A program made the position numbers and the translations under genes. The notes below the pieces were generated by a model, which was not told where the DNA came from, made no database searches, and saw nothing but the letters and a program-made list of their open reading frames with translations. A DNA stretch of 64,000 bases from Oscillibacter valericigenes (lineage in GTDB: Bacteria; Bacillota; Clostridia; Oscillospirales; Oscillospiraceae): NCBI RefSeq assembly GCF_021531915.1, contig NZ_JAFBIV010000011.1, positions 1-64,000 of the forward strand, read 5' to 3'. Numbering within the stretch: the first letter of the stretch is position 1; every line of letters starts with the position of its first letter. Positions 43,622 through 51,158 of this stretch are shown one piece after another.

Positions 43622-43661
43622 AAAAGCCCCTTTCCCACCGAATTTCGGTGGGAAAGGGGAG
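43622..43661 (-). terminator. Terminator of the HTH membrane protein gene
   Basis: On the minus strand CCCCTTTCCCACCGAAATTCGGTGGGAAAGGGG style 15-bp stem followed by CTTTTCCC, just upstream of the pheS promoter. Confidence 0.8.
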
Positions 43662-43670
43662 GGAAATCGG

Positions 43671-44567
43671 TCAGTCCTCGCCCTTGTAGGGGTCCAGCGC
43701 CACGCTCGCCACGCCGCAGAGGATGCCGCCCACCGCGAAGACCCACCAGGCAGTGCCCCAGGTGTTCCGGGTGAGCCCCAGGCCCACGTAGATGGCAGTA
43801 GCCAGCAGCATGATGACGCCGCAGGCGGCGCCGATGAGGTTCAGCCGCTTTTTGGCCTCCGGGTCCGGGTTGTTGTCCCGGTTGTACTTCCAGATCTTGT
43901 ACTTGTCCTCCTGCATGCCGCCGTAAATGAAGGAGAATACCGCCCCGGCGATCAGCAGCAGGAAGCAGGCGGCTGCGAAGGACTCGTAGGGCTCCCGCTC
44001 CGGCAGGAAAGCAAAGGTCAGGATCAGCAGCACCAAGCCGAAGAGGATGGCACCCACACCGCCGGCGATGTACCACACGAATTTCTGATGGAAAGCATCC
44101 TTTTCCTCCTCGGTATAAAAGTCCTGGATGACGGGATGTTTTTTGCGGAAGTTGTCGTGCTGGATGCCGCCGGCCACCATGACCACCACGGAGATGGTGA
44201 GGATCAGCATAAACACCGCCGTGGACAGCATCTCGGGCAGGCCCAGAGTGTTCAGCAGGATCATCAGGGCAATACCGGCGATGATAGAAAAGACTGGCAG
44301 GGCAATCTGCAGGGTGAAGCGGTTCATGTGATCGTCATACCGGGCGGTATCGCTGACCCGGCTCTCCTCCACGCTGCCCCGCAGCAGGGTGTCCATATTG
44401 ACGTCATAGAGATCGCAGATGCGCAGCAGGGTGTCCATTTCCGGGAAGCTGGCGCCGCTCTCCCACTTGCTGACAGACTGACGGGAAACCTCCAGCTGTT
44501 CCGCCAGCTGCTCCTGGGTAACGCCTGCCTGGGCACGGATGTATTGCAGATTATTTGAAAAAGCCAT
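43671..44567 (-). CDS. XRE-family HTH regulator with membrane domain
   Basis: A 298-residue protein. The first 60 residues are an HTH_3 domain (IRAQAGVTQEQLAEQLEVSR, then QSVSKWESGASFPEMDTLL). About six hydrophobic helices follow in two groups (FTLQIALPVFSIIAGIALMI onward). A short charged cytoplasmic loop (YTEEEKDAFHQKF) lies between helices. Such HTH-membrane fusions are common in Firmicutes; their targets are mostly unknown. GGAGGTTTTTACC precedes the ATG. It is divergent from the nnr-alr cluster. Confidence 0.85.
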   Translation of the reverse strand: MAFSNNLQYIRAQAGVTQEQLAEQLEVSRQSVSKWESGASFPEMDTLLRICDLYDVNMDTLLRGSVEESRVSDTARYDDHMNRFTLQIALPVFSIIAGIALMILLNTLGLPEMLSTAVFMLILTISVVVMVAGGIQHDNFRKKHPVIQDFYTEEEKDAFHQKFVWYIAGGVGAILFGLVLLILTFAFLPEREPYESFAAACFLLLIAGAVFSFIYGGMQEDKYKIWKYNRDNNPDPEAKKRLNLIGAACGVIMLLATAIYVGLGLTRNTWGTAWWVFAVGGILCGVASVALDPYKGED

Positions 44568-44719
44568 GGTAAAAACCTCCTGTGTTTGATGGCCTCATCC
44601 TACCGGAGCAGGCGTGTCAATGCCAGCGATTTGGTGTTGCGTTTGAAGAAAATGATGTAACGTTTCGGTTGCGAAGCCTATTATACCAGGGTTTTCCGGA
44701 CTTTGGAAGAAAAATCGAA

Positions 44720-44748
44720 TTGCATTGGAGCGGTGTACCTCTTATAAT
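44720..44748 (+). promoter_or_regulatory. Promoter of the nnr-lipoprotein-alr cluster
   Basis: TTGCAT at 44720-44725 and TATAAT at 44743-44748, 17-bp spacer, 30 bases ahead of nnr. Confidence 0.85.
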
Positions 44749-44777
44749 GAGGAAAAACGACACGGGAGGCATGGACC

Positions 44778-46319
44778 ATGAAGCTGGCGACAGCCGCGCA
44801 GATGCGGGAACTGGACAGACAGGCCATCCAGGAGCGGAAGATCCCCTCCATCGACCTGATGGAGCGGGCGGCGGAAGGAGTGGCGGAAACGGCGCTGGAG
44901 CTGCTGCCCCTGCGGCCAGGGAAGTGTCGGGCGGCGGTGTTCTGCGGCTCCGGCAACAACGGTGGAGACGGCATCGCGGCGGCCCGGCTGCTGTTTTTGA
45001 AGGGCGTCCGGGTACGGGTGTTCCTGGTGGGCAGCTATGAAAAGATGACGCCAGATGCCCTGGAGGAGACCCGGCGGCTCAGCGAGTGCGGCGTGGAGCT
45101 GGAGCGGTTCGACCCGGAGGATCTGACACAGAGCACCTGGGCCAGAGGCAGCCACGTGCTGATCGACGCCGTGTTCGGCGTGGGGCTTTCCCGGGAAATT
45201 ACCCCGGACTCGGTCTATGCGGCCGCTATCCACCTGATAAACGAATGCTCCGGCGCCGTGGTGGCGGCGGATATCGCCAGCGGCGTGGAAGCGGATACCG
45301 GTCGGGTCCTGGGTTATGCGGTCGAGGCTGACAAGACCATTACCTTTACATTCAAAAAGTTGGGGCAGGCCGTTGGGAACGGCGCATTGCTGTCCGGAGA
45401 TGTGACTGTCTGGGACATCGGGATACCGGAGGACCTGCAAAACGGCATAGTCTGTGCCGCACAGACGGTGGAGCGGGACTTTGCCAAGATTGCCCTGCCG
45501 CCCCGGAAAGTGGACGGCCACAAGGGGACCTTCGGAAAGCTGCTGGTAGTAGGCGGTTCCGTGGGTTTCACCGGGGCGCCCTACCTGACAGCAACTGCTG
45601 CGGTGCGCTCCGGCTGCGGGCTGGTGTACCTGGGGGTGCCCCAGGAGATCTGGGCTGTGGAGGCCGCCAAATGTGTCTCCGCCATGCCCTTTCCGTTGGC
45701 GGATAAAAACGGCCTGTTAAGCTATAAGGCTTTACAGACTATTAAAGAAAAGCTGGCGTGCTGTGATGTGCTGGCCCTGGGGCCGGGACTGGGCCGGAGC
45801 CCTCACACAGAGCGGCTGGTGTGCGAACTGCTGGAGCGGACGGAACAGCCGGTGGTGCTGGACGCCGACGGCATAAACGCGCTGGCGGGACATATAGATG
45901 TGTTGGACCGGCGGAAGGGCCGGGTCACCATACTGACGCCCCATGACGGGGAATTTGCCCGCATCGGCGGCGATTTGTCCCATGGCGACCGTGTCCGTGC
46001 TGCCCGGGAGTTTGCGGTGCAGCATGGCTGTGTGCTGGTACTGAAGGGGCACCGGACCGTGACGGCCACACCCGAGGGGAATGTGATGGTGAACACCACG
46101 GGGAATTCCGGCCTTGCCAAGGGCGGCAGCGGCGATGTGCTGACCGGCATTATCGCGGCGCTGCTGGCCCAGGGCTGTACGGCGGCCCGGGCCGCGGCCC
46201 TGGGCGTCTGGCTCCATGGGCGGGCTGGGGACCTGGCTGCGGAGCGGCTGACGGAGTACGCCATGACGCCGGAGGATGTGATGGGTGCCCTGCTGGGTGC
46301 CTTCCGGGAACTGATATAA
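44778..46319 (+). CDS. nnr: Bifunctional NAD(P)H-hydrate repair enzyme (epimerase/dehydratase)
   Basis: A 513-residue fusion. The N-terminal YjeF_N epimerase domain spans about 1-215 (FCGSGNNGGDGIAAARLL; VLIDAVFGVGLSREI; VVAADIASGVEADTG). The C-terminal YjeF_C dehydratase domain spans about 225-505 (LLVVGGSVGFTGAPYLTATAA; LALGPGLGRSP; GGSGDVLTGIIAALLAQG). It repairs hydrated NADH/NADPH: the epimerase interconverts R and S forms and the dehydratase restores the cofactor. It leads a cluster with a lipoprotein gene and alr, the same order as in many Clostridia where acpS often precedes it. Confidence 0.95.
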   Translation: MKLATAAQMRELDRQAIQERKIPSIDLMERAAEGVAETALELLPLRPGKCRAAVFCGSGNNGGDGIAAARLLFLKGVRVRVFLVGSYEKMTPDALEETRRLSECGVELERFDPEDLTQSTWARGSHVLIDAVFGVGLSREITPDSVYAAAIHLINECSGAVVAADIASGVEADTGRVLGYAVEADKTITFTFKKLGQAVGNGALLSGDVTVWDIGIPEDLQNGIVCAAQTVERDFAKIALPPRKVDGHKGTFGKLLVVGGSVGFTGAPYLTATAAVRSGCGLVYLGVPQEIWAVEAAKCVSAMPFPLADKNGLLSYKALQTIKEKLACCDVLALGPGLGRSPHTERLVCELLERTEQPVVLDADGINALAGHIDVLDRRKGRVTILTPHDGEFARIGGDLSHGDRVRAAREFAVQHGCVLVLKGHRTVTATPEGNVMVNTTGNSGLAKGGSGDVLTGIIAALLAQGCTAARAAALGVWLHGRAGDLAAERLTEYAMTPEDVMGALLGAFRELI

Positions 46320-46341
46320 AATTATAAGGAGGAACCATTGG

Positions 46342-46944
46342 GTGCGTAAAGGAGTTTGCGTACCAACGATAGCCCTGTGCCTGCTGCTGACAGCCTGCGG
46401 CGGCGCGGGAGAGGAGCCGGCCAATAATCTGCGGGATCTGTATCATGACATGACCGGCTGTACCATGGAGGCCACGGTCACCTGCGATCAGGAGGACCTG
46501 GAGTGGGAGGCGACCCTGCGGTGCGACTATGTCCCGGAGGGGGAGACCGTGGTGGAGGTGCTGGCCCCGGAGACCATTGCCGGGGTGAAGGCGGTAGTGC
46601 GCGGATCGGACTGGCAGCTGGAGTATGAGGGAGAGCGCCTCAACGCCGGTGCCCTCAGTCAGGAGGAGATCAGCCCGGCTCTGTGCCTGCCCCGGCTGAT
46701 GGACGCCCTGCGGGACGGTTGGCTTCTGGAGGAGAATCAGGAGAAATGGAACGATATTCCCTGCCTGCGGCTCTGCGTGGACCAAACTGGCCTCCAGGAT
46801 GGCAAGATTATCTCTACCGTCTGGCTGCGGCAGGAGGATGGCACGCCTGTGCGGGGAGAGATCGCCGTGGATGGAGAAATAATTTTGACGGCGGAGTTTA
46901 CGAGTTTTGCCTTTTGTGATACAATAAAATCTCAGGAAAACTGA
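46342..46944 (+). CDS. Predicted lipoprotein, YdcC-like position
   Basis: A 200-residue secreted lipoprotein. A short signal peptide ends in LLLTACGG (lipobox). The mature part is acidic and beta-rich (TMEATVTCDQEDLEWEATLR; TVVEVLAPETIAGVKAVVRG), suggesting an outer-face binding or chaperone-like fold similar in layout to DUF4367/LolA-type proteins. I do not recognise it further. The start is GTG at 46342, nine bases after AAGGAGG. In Bacillus the lipoprotein YdcC sits in the same place directly upstream of alr, so this is probably its counterpart. Confidence 0.75.
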   Translation: MRKGVCVPTIALCLLLTACGGAGEEPANNLRDLYHDMTGCTMEATVTCDQEDLEWEATLRCDYVPEGETVVEVLAPETIAGVKAVVRGSDWQLEYEGERLNAGALSQEEISPALCLPRLMDALRDGWLLEENQEKWNDIPCLRLCVDQTGLQDGKIISTVWLRQEDGTPVRGEIAVDGEIILTAEFTSFAFCDTIKSQEN

Positions 46945-46972
46945 CGGCTGTTTCTGCGAAAGAAGGAGACCC

Positions 46973-48145
46973 ATGGAAATGGAAGATACGATCCTGCGGC
47001 GCACCTGGGCGGAGATCGACCTGGACGCGCTGGCGCATAACTATCAGCAGGCCCGGCGGCTCACCGGCCCGTCGGTGAAGTACCTGGGAGTGGTGAAAGC
47101 GGATGCCTACGGTCATGGTGCGGTCCAGGTCTCCCGGAAGCTGGAGGCTCTGGGGGCCGACTACCTGGCGGTGTCCAGCCTGGACGAGGCCCGGGAGCTG
47201 CGGCACGGCGGCATCCAGGCCCCCATCCTGATCCTGGGCCACACGCCGCCGGACATGGTGCCGGAGCTGATCCGGTACCACATTACCCAGACGGTCTCCG
47301 CAAAAGCCAAGGCGGAGGAGTACAGCGCCGCCGCCTCCGGCTGCGGCGGGACCCTGAAGGTTCACATCAAGGTGGATACCGGCATGTCACGACTGGGCTT
47401 TCTGGTGCGGGACGGCCATTTTGAAGGCGGCGTGGAGGCCATCGTCCAGTCCTGCGCCCTGCCCAATCTGGAGGCGGAGGGCATCTTCACCCACTTTGCC
47501 GTTTCTGACGAGGACGACGAGCCCAGCGAGGCCTATACCCGGCAGCAGTTTGGTGTGTTTACCCGGGTGATCGATGCCCTGAAAGAGCGGGGGATAACCT
47601 TTGCTATCCGCCATTGCGCCAACAGCGGCGCCCTGGCCCGCTATCCGGAGATGTATCTGGATATGGTGCGTCCCGGCATTGCCCTTTACGGCGCCGGGGA
47701 TGACGCGGAGCGTCTGGGGCTGCGGCCGGTGATGACCTTGAAGTCCTGCGTGTCCACCATCAAGGTCTTTGACCCCGAGACGGATATCAGCTACGGACGG
47801 ACCTTCCACACGGCAGCCCGGACCCGGGTGGGCGTGCTGCCCATCGGCTATGCGGATGGCCTGTTCCGGGGACTTTCCAACCATATTGCGGTCCAGACGG
47901 ACCAGGGTCCGGCGCCCATCCGCGGGCGCATCTGCATGGATATGACCATGGTGGATCTGACGGACAAGCCGGAGGTCCATGTGGGGGATGCCGTGGAGCT
48001 GTTCGGACCCCGCCAGAGCGTGGATGCACTGGCAAAGATCCTGGACACAATTCCCTATGAGCTGACCTGCGCGGTCAGTAAGCGGGTGCCGAGATTGTAC
48101 ATGGAGAACGGCGAAGTCGTGGAGCGAAGCCTGCGGCTGCTGTGA
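46973..48145 (+). CDS. alr: Alanine racemase
   Basis: PLP enzyme of 390 residues that makes D-alanine for peptidoglycan. The Schiff-base lysine lies in VVKADAYGHGAV. IKVDTGMSRLGF, RHCANSGALARYPE and the C-terminal catalytic Tyr segment (DISYGRTFHTAARTRVGVLPIGYADG) are typical. It is third in the cluster, 28 bases after the lipoprotein gene. The last 87 bases, including the stop, occur a second time at 48294-48380 after a hairpin repeat. Confidence 0.97.
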   Translation: MEMEDTILRRTWAEIDLDALAHNYQQARRLTGPSVKYLGVVKADAYGHGAVQVSRKLEALGADYLAVSSLDEARELRHGGIQAPILILGHTPPDMVPELIRYHITQTVSAKAKAEEYSAAASGCGGTLKVHIKVDTGMSRLGFLVRDGHFEGGVEAIVQSCALPNLEAEGIFTHFAVSDEDDEPSEAYTRQQFGVFTRVIDALKERGITFAIRHCANSGALARYPEMYLDMVRPGIALYGAGDDAERLGLRPVMTLKSCVSTIKVFDPETDISYGRTFHTAARTRVGVLPIGYADGLFRGLSNHIAVQTDQGPAPIRGRICMDMTMVDLTDKPEVHVGDAVELFGPRQSVDALAKILDTIPYELTCAVSKRVPRLYMENGEVVERSLRLL

Positions 48146-48148
48146 CAG

Positions 48149-48293
48149 CGCAGGTCAGCTCGCCGCCGCACATGCGGCGTTCAAGCGTTTTGCGAAGCAA
48201 AACCTTGAAATCGGCGGGATTCATTCCCGACGATTTGAGTGAGATCGAGGGGCCCCCGCTGTGACACAAGCGAAGCGGGTCACAGTGGGGAGA
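48149..48293 (+). repeat. Modular hairpin repeat, type I copy E2
   Basis: Directly follows alr. Four hairpins in order: GCCGC(CGC)ACATGCGGC near 48163; CAAGCGTTTTGC-GAA-GCAAAACCTTG at 48182-48207; AATCGGCGGGA/TCCCGACGATT near 48209-48237; and CCCCGCTGTGAC/GTCACAGTGGGG at 48254-48290. GATTTGAGTGAGATCGAG lies between the third and fourth. The same order is found at 48397-48535, 49109-49446 and, inverted, at 39109-39226. Confidence 0.85.
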
Positions 48294-48380
48294 CTGACCT
48301 GCGCGGTCAGCAAACGTGTGCCGAGGTTGTATATGGAGAACGGCAAGGTGGTGGAGCGGAGTCTGCGGCTGCTGTGACAG
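48294..48380 (+). pseudogene. Duplicated 3' end of alr
   Basis: An 87-base segment aligned without gaps to 48062-48148, covering the last 27 codons, the stop and CAGC. There are 10 differences, 9 of them at third codon positions; the only amino-acid change is Glu to Lys. No start or ribosome binding site is present, so it is not expressed as a protein on its own. The pattern shows that this copy evolved as coding sequence before it became separated. Confidence 0.92.
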
Positions 48381-48396
48381 CATTTCGAACGCAAAG

Positions 48397-48535
48397 CGTG
48401 AGCCGCCGCGAAAGCGGCACCAAGTGTTTTGACGGAGTCAAAACCTTGAAACAGGCGGACTTTGCCTGCCTGTTTGAGTGAAATGAAGGGGTCCCCGCTG
48501 TGTCGCTAAGACACAGTGGGGGGAAAATTGGTTCA
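48397..48535 (+). repeat. Modular hairpin repeat, type I copy E3
   Basis: Follows the displaced alr end. Hairpins: GCCGC-CGCGAAA-GCGGC; CAAGTGTTTTGAC-GGA-GTCAAAACCTTG; AAACAGGCGGA.../TGCCTGTTT; and CCCCGCTGTGTC-GCTA-GACACAGTGGGG. Compared with E2, stem bases differ on both arms so that pairing is kept (for example GCGAAGC against GACGGAGTC in the second hairpin). Confidence 0.85.
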
Positions 48536-48687
48536 CATCATCCTGTCCGCCGCATAGGATAGTGCGGGGCGGAGACGCCGGAATTTTGCGCGGAGCGTAT
48601 AAATTCCGGAACTGCGTGGGAGAATGAAAGTGGCCTCACCGAAGGTGCTTCGGTGACGGGTACTTCTTTCGGCGGAGTGTGAACTTT
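48536..48687 (+). other. Leader of mazF with three further hairpins, no antitoxin gene
   Basis: The 150 bases before mazF hold TCCGCCGCA/TGCGGGGCGGA near 48553, CCGGAATTT/AAATTCCGG at 48583-48611 and TCACCGAAG-GTG-CTTCGGTGA near 48636. No open frame of antitoxin size with a ribosome binding site occurs between alr and mazF. I could not identify a promoter with both boxes. Confidence 0.6.
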
Positions 48688-49056
48688 GTGGATACGAGTG
48701 TCAAGCGCGGTGATATTTACTATGCCGATCTCTCCCCGGTGGTGGGCAGCGAGCAGGGCGGCGTCCGGCCGGTTCTGATCATCCAGAACGACACCGGAAA
48801 CCGTTACAGCCCCACCGTGATCGCGGCGGCCATTACCTCTCAGACGGGAAAGGCCCGGCTGCCCACACATATCGACCTTCCCGTGGACCAGAGCTGCGGC
48901 CTGAGCCGGGATTCCGTGGTCCTGCTGGAGCAGGTGCGGACTCTGGACAAAAAGCGCCTGCGGGAGCGGATGGGCCATGTGGAGGAGCATGTGATGAACA
49001 AGGTGGATACAGCCATAGCGGTGAGCTTTGGGCTGCCCCACGACCAGTTGGTTTGA
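48688..49056 (+). CDS. mazF: MazF/NdoA-type mRNA interferase
   Basis: A 122-residue PemK/MazF-fold endoribonuclease. [39 protein letters not shown] and [15 protein letters not shown] closely follow the Bacillus NdoA pattern, including residues of the active site region. Bacillus NdoA cuts RNA at UACAU. The likely start is GTG at 48688, ten bases after GGCGGAG; a GTG nine bases earlier is too close to that site. Gene order alr then mazF matches Bacillus, but the antitoxin gene normally between them is missing and hairpin repeats occupy the space. Confidence 0.93.
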   Translation: MDTSVKRGDIYYADLSPVVGSEQGGVRPVLIIQNDTGNRYSPTVIAAAITSQTGKARLPTHIDLPVDQSCGLSRDSVVLLEQVRTLDKKRLRERMGHVEEHVMNKVDTAIAVSFGLPHDQLV

Positions 49057-49061
49057 ATGAA

Positions 49062-49090
49062 TCCCCCCGGAAGGGTGACCTTCCGGGGGA
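49062..49090 (+). terminator. Hairpin after mazF
   Basis: TCCCCCCGGAAGG / CCTTCCGGGGGA with a GTGA loop, beginning 6 bases after the mazF stop. There is no T run, so termination is uncertain. Confidence 0.45.
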
Positions 49091-49108
49091 CAGCCATGGG
49101 AAATGAGC

Positions 49109-49446
49109 GGCGATTTGAGTCAAAAGAAAAGGGCTCCCGCAGGGACAGCAAAGCTGTCGCTGTGGGGCGAGGGCAGGGCCGAGCCGCCGCGGAAGCGGCG
49201 CCAAGCATTTTGCGGAGCAAAATCTTGAAATCGACGGAATTCATTTCCGGCGATTTGAGTCAAAAGAAAAGGGCTCCCGCAGGGACAGCGAAGCTGGCAC
49301 TGTGGGGCGAGGGCAGGGCCGAGCCGCCGCGGAAGCGGCGCCAAGCATTTTGCGGAGCAAAATCTTGAAATCGACGGAATTCATTTCCGGCGATTTGAGT
49401 CAAAAGAAAAGGGCTCCCGCAGGGACAGCAAAGCTGTCGCTGTGGG
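49109..49446 (+). repeat. Tandem array of 140-bp hairpin repeats (type I)
   Basis: The unit beginning CGATTTGAGTCAAAAG occurs at 49111, 49251 and 49391, an exact 140-base period. There are two full units and a partial third that runs into the ribosome binding site of the next gene. Each unit contains GCCGC-CGCGGAA-GCGGC, CAAGCATTTTGC-GGA-GCAAAATCTTG, GACGGAA/TTCCGGC and CCCGCAGGGACAGC.../GCTGTCGCTGTGGGG. The middle unit differs from its neighbours in the last stem (GCGAAGCTGGCAC for GCAAAGCTGTCGC). No open frame here is credible. Confidence 0.92.
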
Positions 49447-49459
49447 AAAGGAGGTACAT

Positions 49460-49966
49460 ATGAAAAAGAACAGATGGTTTCTGCGTATGATGGTATTGCT
49501 GCTGCTCAGCGGCATTCTGAGCATGACGATCGCCCTGGCGGCAGAGCCGGGCTCCGACGGGGACCCGCTGGTGACGCTGAGTTATCTGAACGACACCTTT
49601 ATGAAGAGCGTGATGGACAAGGTGGACCAGAAGATCTCTGCCCGGAACAGCCAGCTGGCCCAGCAGCTGGGCGGTCAGATCAGCGGCGGTACCGGCACGG
49701 CTGCCACCTTCACTGTGGTGACCCTCTCCAATGGACAGGTTTTGAAGGGGGATATCGGCTGTGAGGTGATGCTGCGGGTTGGCACGGCTGTCTGCGTGTC
49801 TCCCTCCAATCCGGGCCTGATCGACGAGAGCAGCGCTGCCACCCTGAACAACGGCGGGGCGCTGGCGCAGAATCACCTGTACATGATGACCATTGAGGGC
49901 CGGGGTGTGAAAGCCACTGCGGCAACCACCAAGCTGCTGGTGCGGGGAACCTACACTGTGGCCTGA
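49460..49966 (+). CDS. Exported hypothetical protein
   Basis: A 168-residue protein with a signal peptide (KKNRWFLRMMVLLLLSGILS, cleavage likely after ALAA). The mature part starts with PLVTLSYLNDTFMKSVMDKV, a predicted helix with Lys-Val-Asp-Gln heptads, then a Gly/Thr-rich linker and a beta-rich region with LSNGQVLKGDIGCEVMLRVG. Function unknown. AAAGGAGG precedes the ATG. The repeat array immediately upstream occupies its whole leader, so its expression signals must lie within or beyond the repeats. Confidence 0.75.
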   Translation: MKKNRWFLRMMVLLLLSGILSMTIALAAEPGSDGDPLVTLSYLNDTFMKSVMDKVDQKISARNSQLAQQLGGQISGGTGTAATFTVVTLSNGQVLKGDIGCEVMLRVGTAVCVSPSNPGLIDESSAATLNNGGALAQNHLYMMTIEGRGVKATAATTKLLVRGTYTVA

Positions 49967-49979
49967 GAAGCGGGTATGA

Positions 49980-50024
49980 AACAACCCGCCTGCGCATAGG
50001 ATTGCGCAGGCGGGTTGTTTTTTT
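49980..50024 (+). terminator. Terminator of the exported protein gene
   Basis: AACAACCCGCCTGCGCA / TGCGCAGGCGGGTTGTT followed by TTTTTT, a 17-bp stem. Confidence 0.95.
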
Positions 50025-50039
50025 GAGGAGGCATGGTGT

Positions 50040-50570
50040 ATGGACAAGTTTCCGCTGCTGTGGAAGAAAAACTCCCTGGGAGAACTGACAACGGAGCGGG
50101 AGGCGCTGTACACCTGGTTCACAGCCCGCTGCCGCCTGCCCGGAAAGGGGCTCTGGTGCGCTTGGGCAGTAGGGGCGCAGGGAGAACTGCGCATTGGGGT
50201 GCTGGAACCAGTGGGAGACCAAGCGGTCATCCGCCGAAGATTTTCTGACCGCATGACAGCACCTTTGGGAAAGCTCCTGCGAGGCGAGCTTCGGCCTGCT
50301 TCCTGTGAAGCTGTTGCCTGGGAGCCGGTTCCTGAGCCAGCGCGGCTGTTTCATACACCATGGCTTCAAAAACAGCTGCGGGGGGCGGAGGGCCCCCTGC
50401 TGCGGCGGGAGGGAGTGCGCCGCTCTTTGGCACTTCCGTTTGACAAGGAAAAGCCTTTTCCATTGAGTGCCCTGTTTTGCTTCGCACAGATCATCAGCAT
50501 CAGGGGGCAGCTCTATGCCGTCTACAGTTTTGACGAAAAGGAATGGCCGGTATTCCCCAGCGAGGCTTAG
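50040..50570 (+). CDS. Hypothetical protein
   Basis: A 176-residue, probably cytoplasmic protein that I do not recognise. It has an Arg/Leu/Pro-rich composition with aromatic-rich ends (MDKFPLLWKKNSLGELTTER; QIISIRGQLYAVYSFDEKEW). No signal peptide, membrane helix or clear motif is visible. GAGGAGG lies eight bases before the ATG at 50040. The gene lies between a strong terminator and the nrdR promoter region, so it appears to be a single-gene unit driven from within the upstream terminator region or by readthrough. Confidence 0.6.
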   Translation: MDKFPLLWKKNSLGELTTEREALYTWFTARCRLPGKGLWCAWAVGAQGELRIGVLEPVGDQAVIRRRFSDRMTAPLGKLLRGELRPASCEAVAWEPVPEPARLFHTPWLQKQLRGAEGPLLRREGVRRSLALPFDKEKPFPLSALFCFAQIISIRGQLYAVYSFDEKEWPVFPSEA

Positions 50571-50695
50571 ACCGGAGCTGACATAAAGAAAAACTTTGAA
50601 ATTCGAAAAATTTTGATACCATATTTAGCGGTCCTGTGTTATAATGACCACAAGTATACCCGCCGGAGTCCCGGTGGAAAACGGGAGGAAACTTT

Positions 50696-51151
50696 ATGAA
50701 GTGTCCGTTTTGCGGTTATGGCGAGAGCAAGGTCATTGATTCCCGTCCGGCGGAGGAGGGCACCAGCATCCGCCGCAGAAGAGAGTGCCTCTCCTGCGGA
50801 AAGCGCTTCACCACCTACGAGACGGTGGAGAGCCTGCCCATGGTGGTGGTGAAGAAGGACGGCAGCCGGCAGAGCTTTGACCGGCAGAAGGTGCTGGGCG
50901 GCATGATCCGTGCCTGTGAGAAGCGGCCGGTGCCTCTGGCTGATTTGGAGAAGATCGCCGAGGAGATCGAGCAGGATCTGCAGAATTCCATGGAGCGGGA
51001 GATCAGCACCGAGGACATTGGCGAGAAGGTCATGGACCGACTGCGGACCGTGGACCAGGTGGCCTACGTCCGCTTCGCCTCCGTATACCGCCAGTTCAAG
51101 GATATCGACACCTTCATGGCAGAGCTGAACAAGCTGCTGGCTGAGAAGTAA
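50696..51151 (+). CDS. nrdR: Transcriptional repressor NrdR
   Basis: A 151-residue regulator of ribonucleotide reductase genes. The N-terminal zinc ribbon has [15 protein letters not shown] and CLSCGKRF, and the ATP-cone domain follows ([20 protein letters not shown]). It senses ATP/dATP and represses nrd operons at NrdR boxes. No nrd gene is in the window. GGGAGGAAACTTT precedes the ATG; a TATAAT lies at 50640-50645. Confidence 0.97.
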   Translation: MKCPFCGYGESKVIDSRPAEEGTSIRRRRECLSCGKRFTTYETVESLPMVVVKKDGSRQSFDRQKVLGGMIRACEKRPVPLADLEKIAEEIEQDLQNSMEREISTEDIGEKVMDRLRTVDQVAYVRFASVYRQFKDIDTFMAELNKLLAEK

Positions 51152-51158
51152 AACACCT

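Noticed and set aside
48239-48481. 80-codon frame between alr and mazF as a possible antitoxin
   Set aside because: It runs through the hairpins and out of frame through the alr end copy, and has no ribosome binding site or antitoxin-like sequence.
49109-49446. CRISPR array
   Set aside because: The units are near-identical throughout with no unique spacers, 140 bases long, and no cas gene is present.
39109-49446. Insertion sequence or MITE with terminal inverted repeats
   Set aside because: No transposase and no single pair of terminal inverted repeats or target duplications could be seen; the elements are arrays of internal hairpins.
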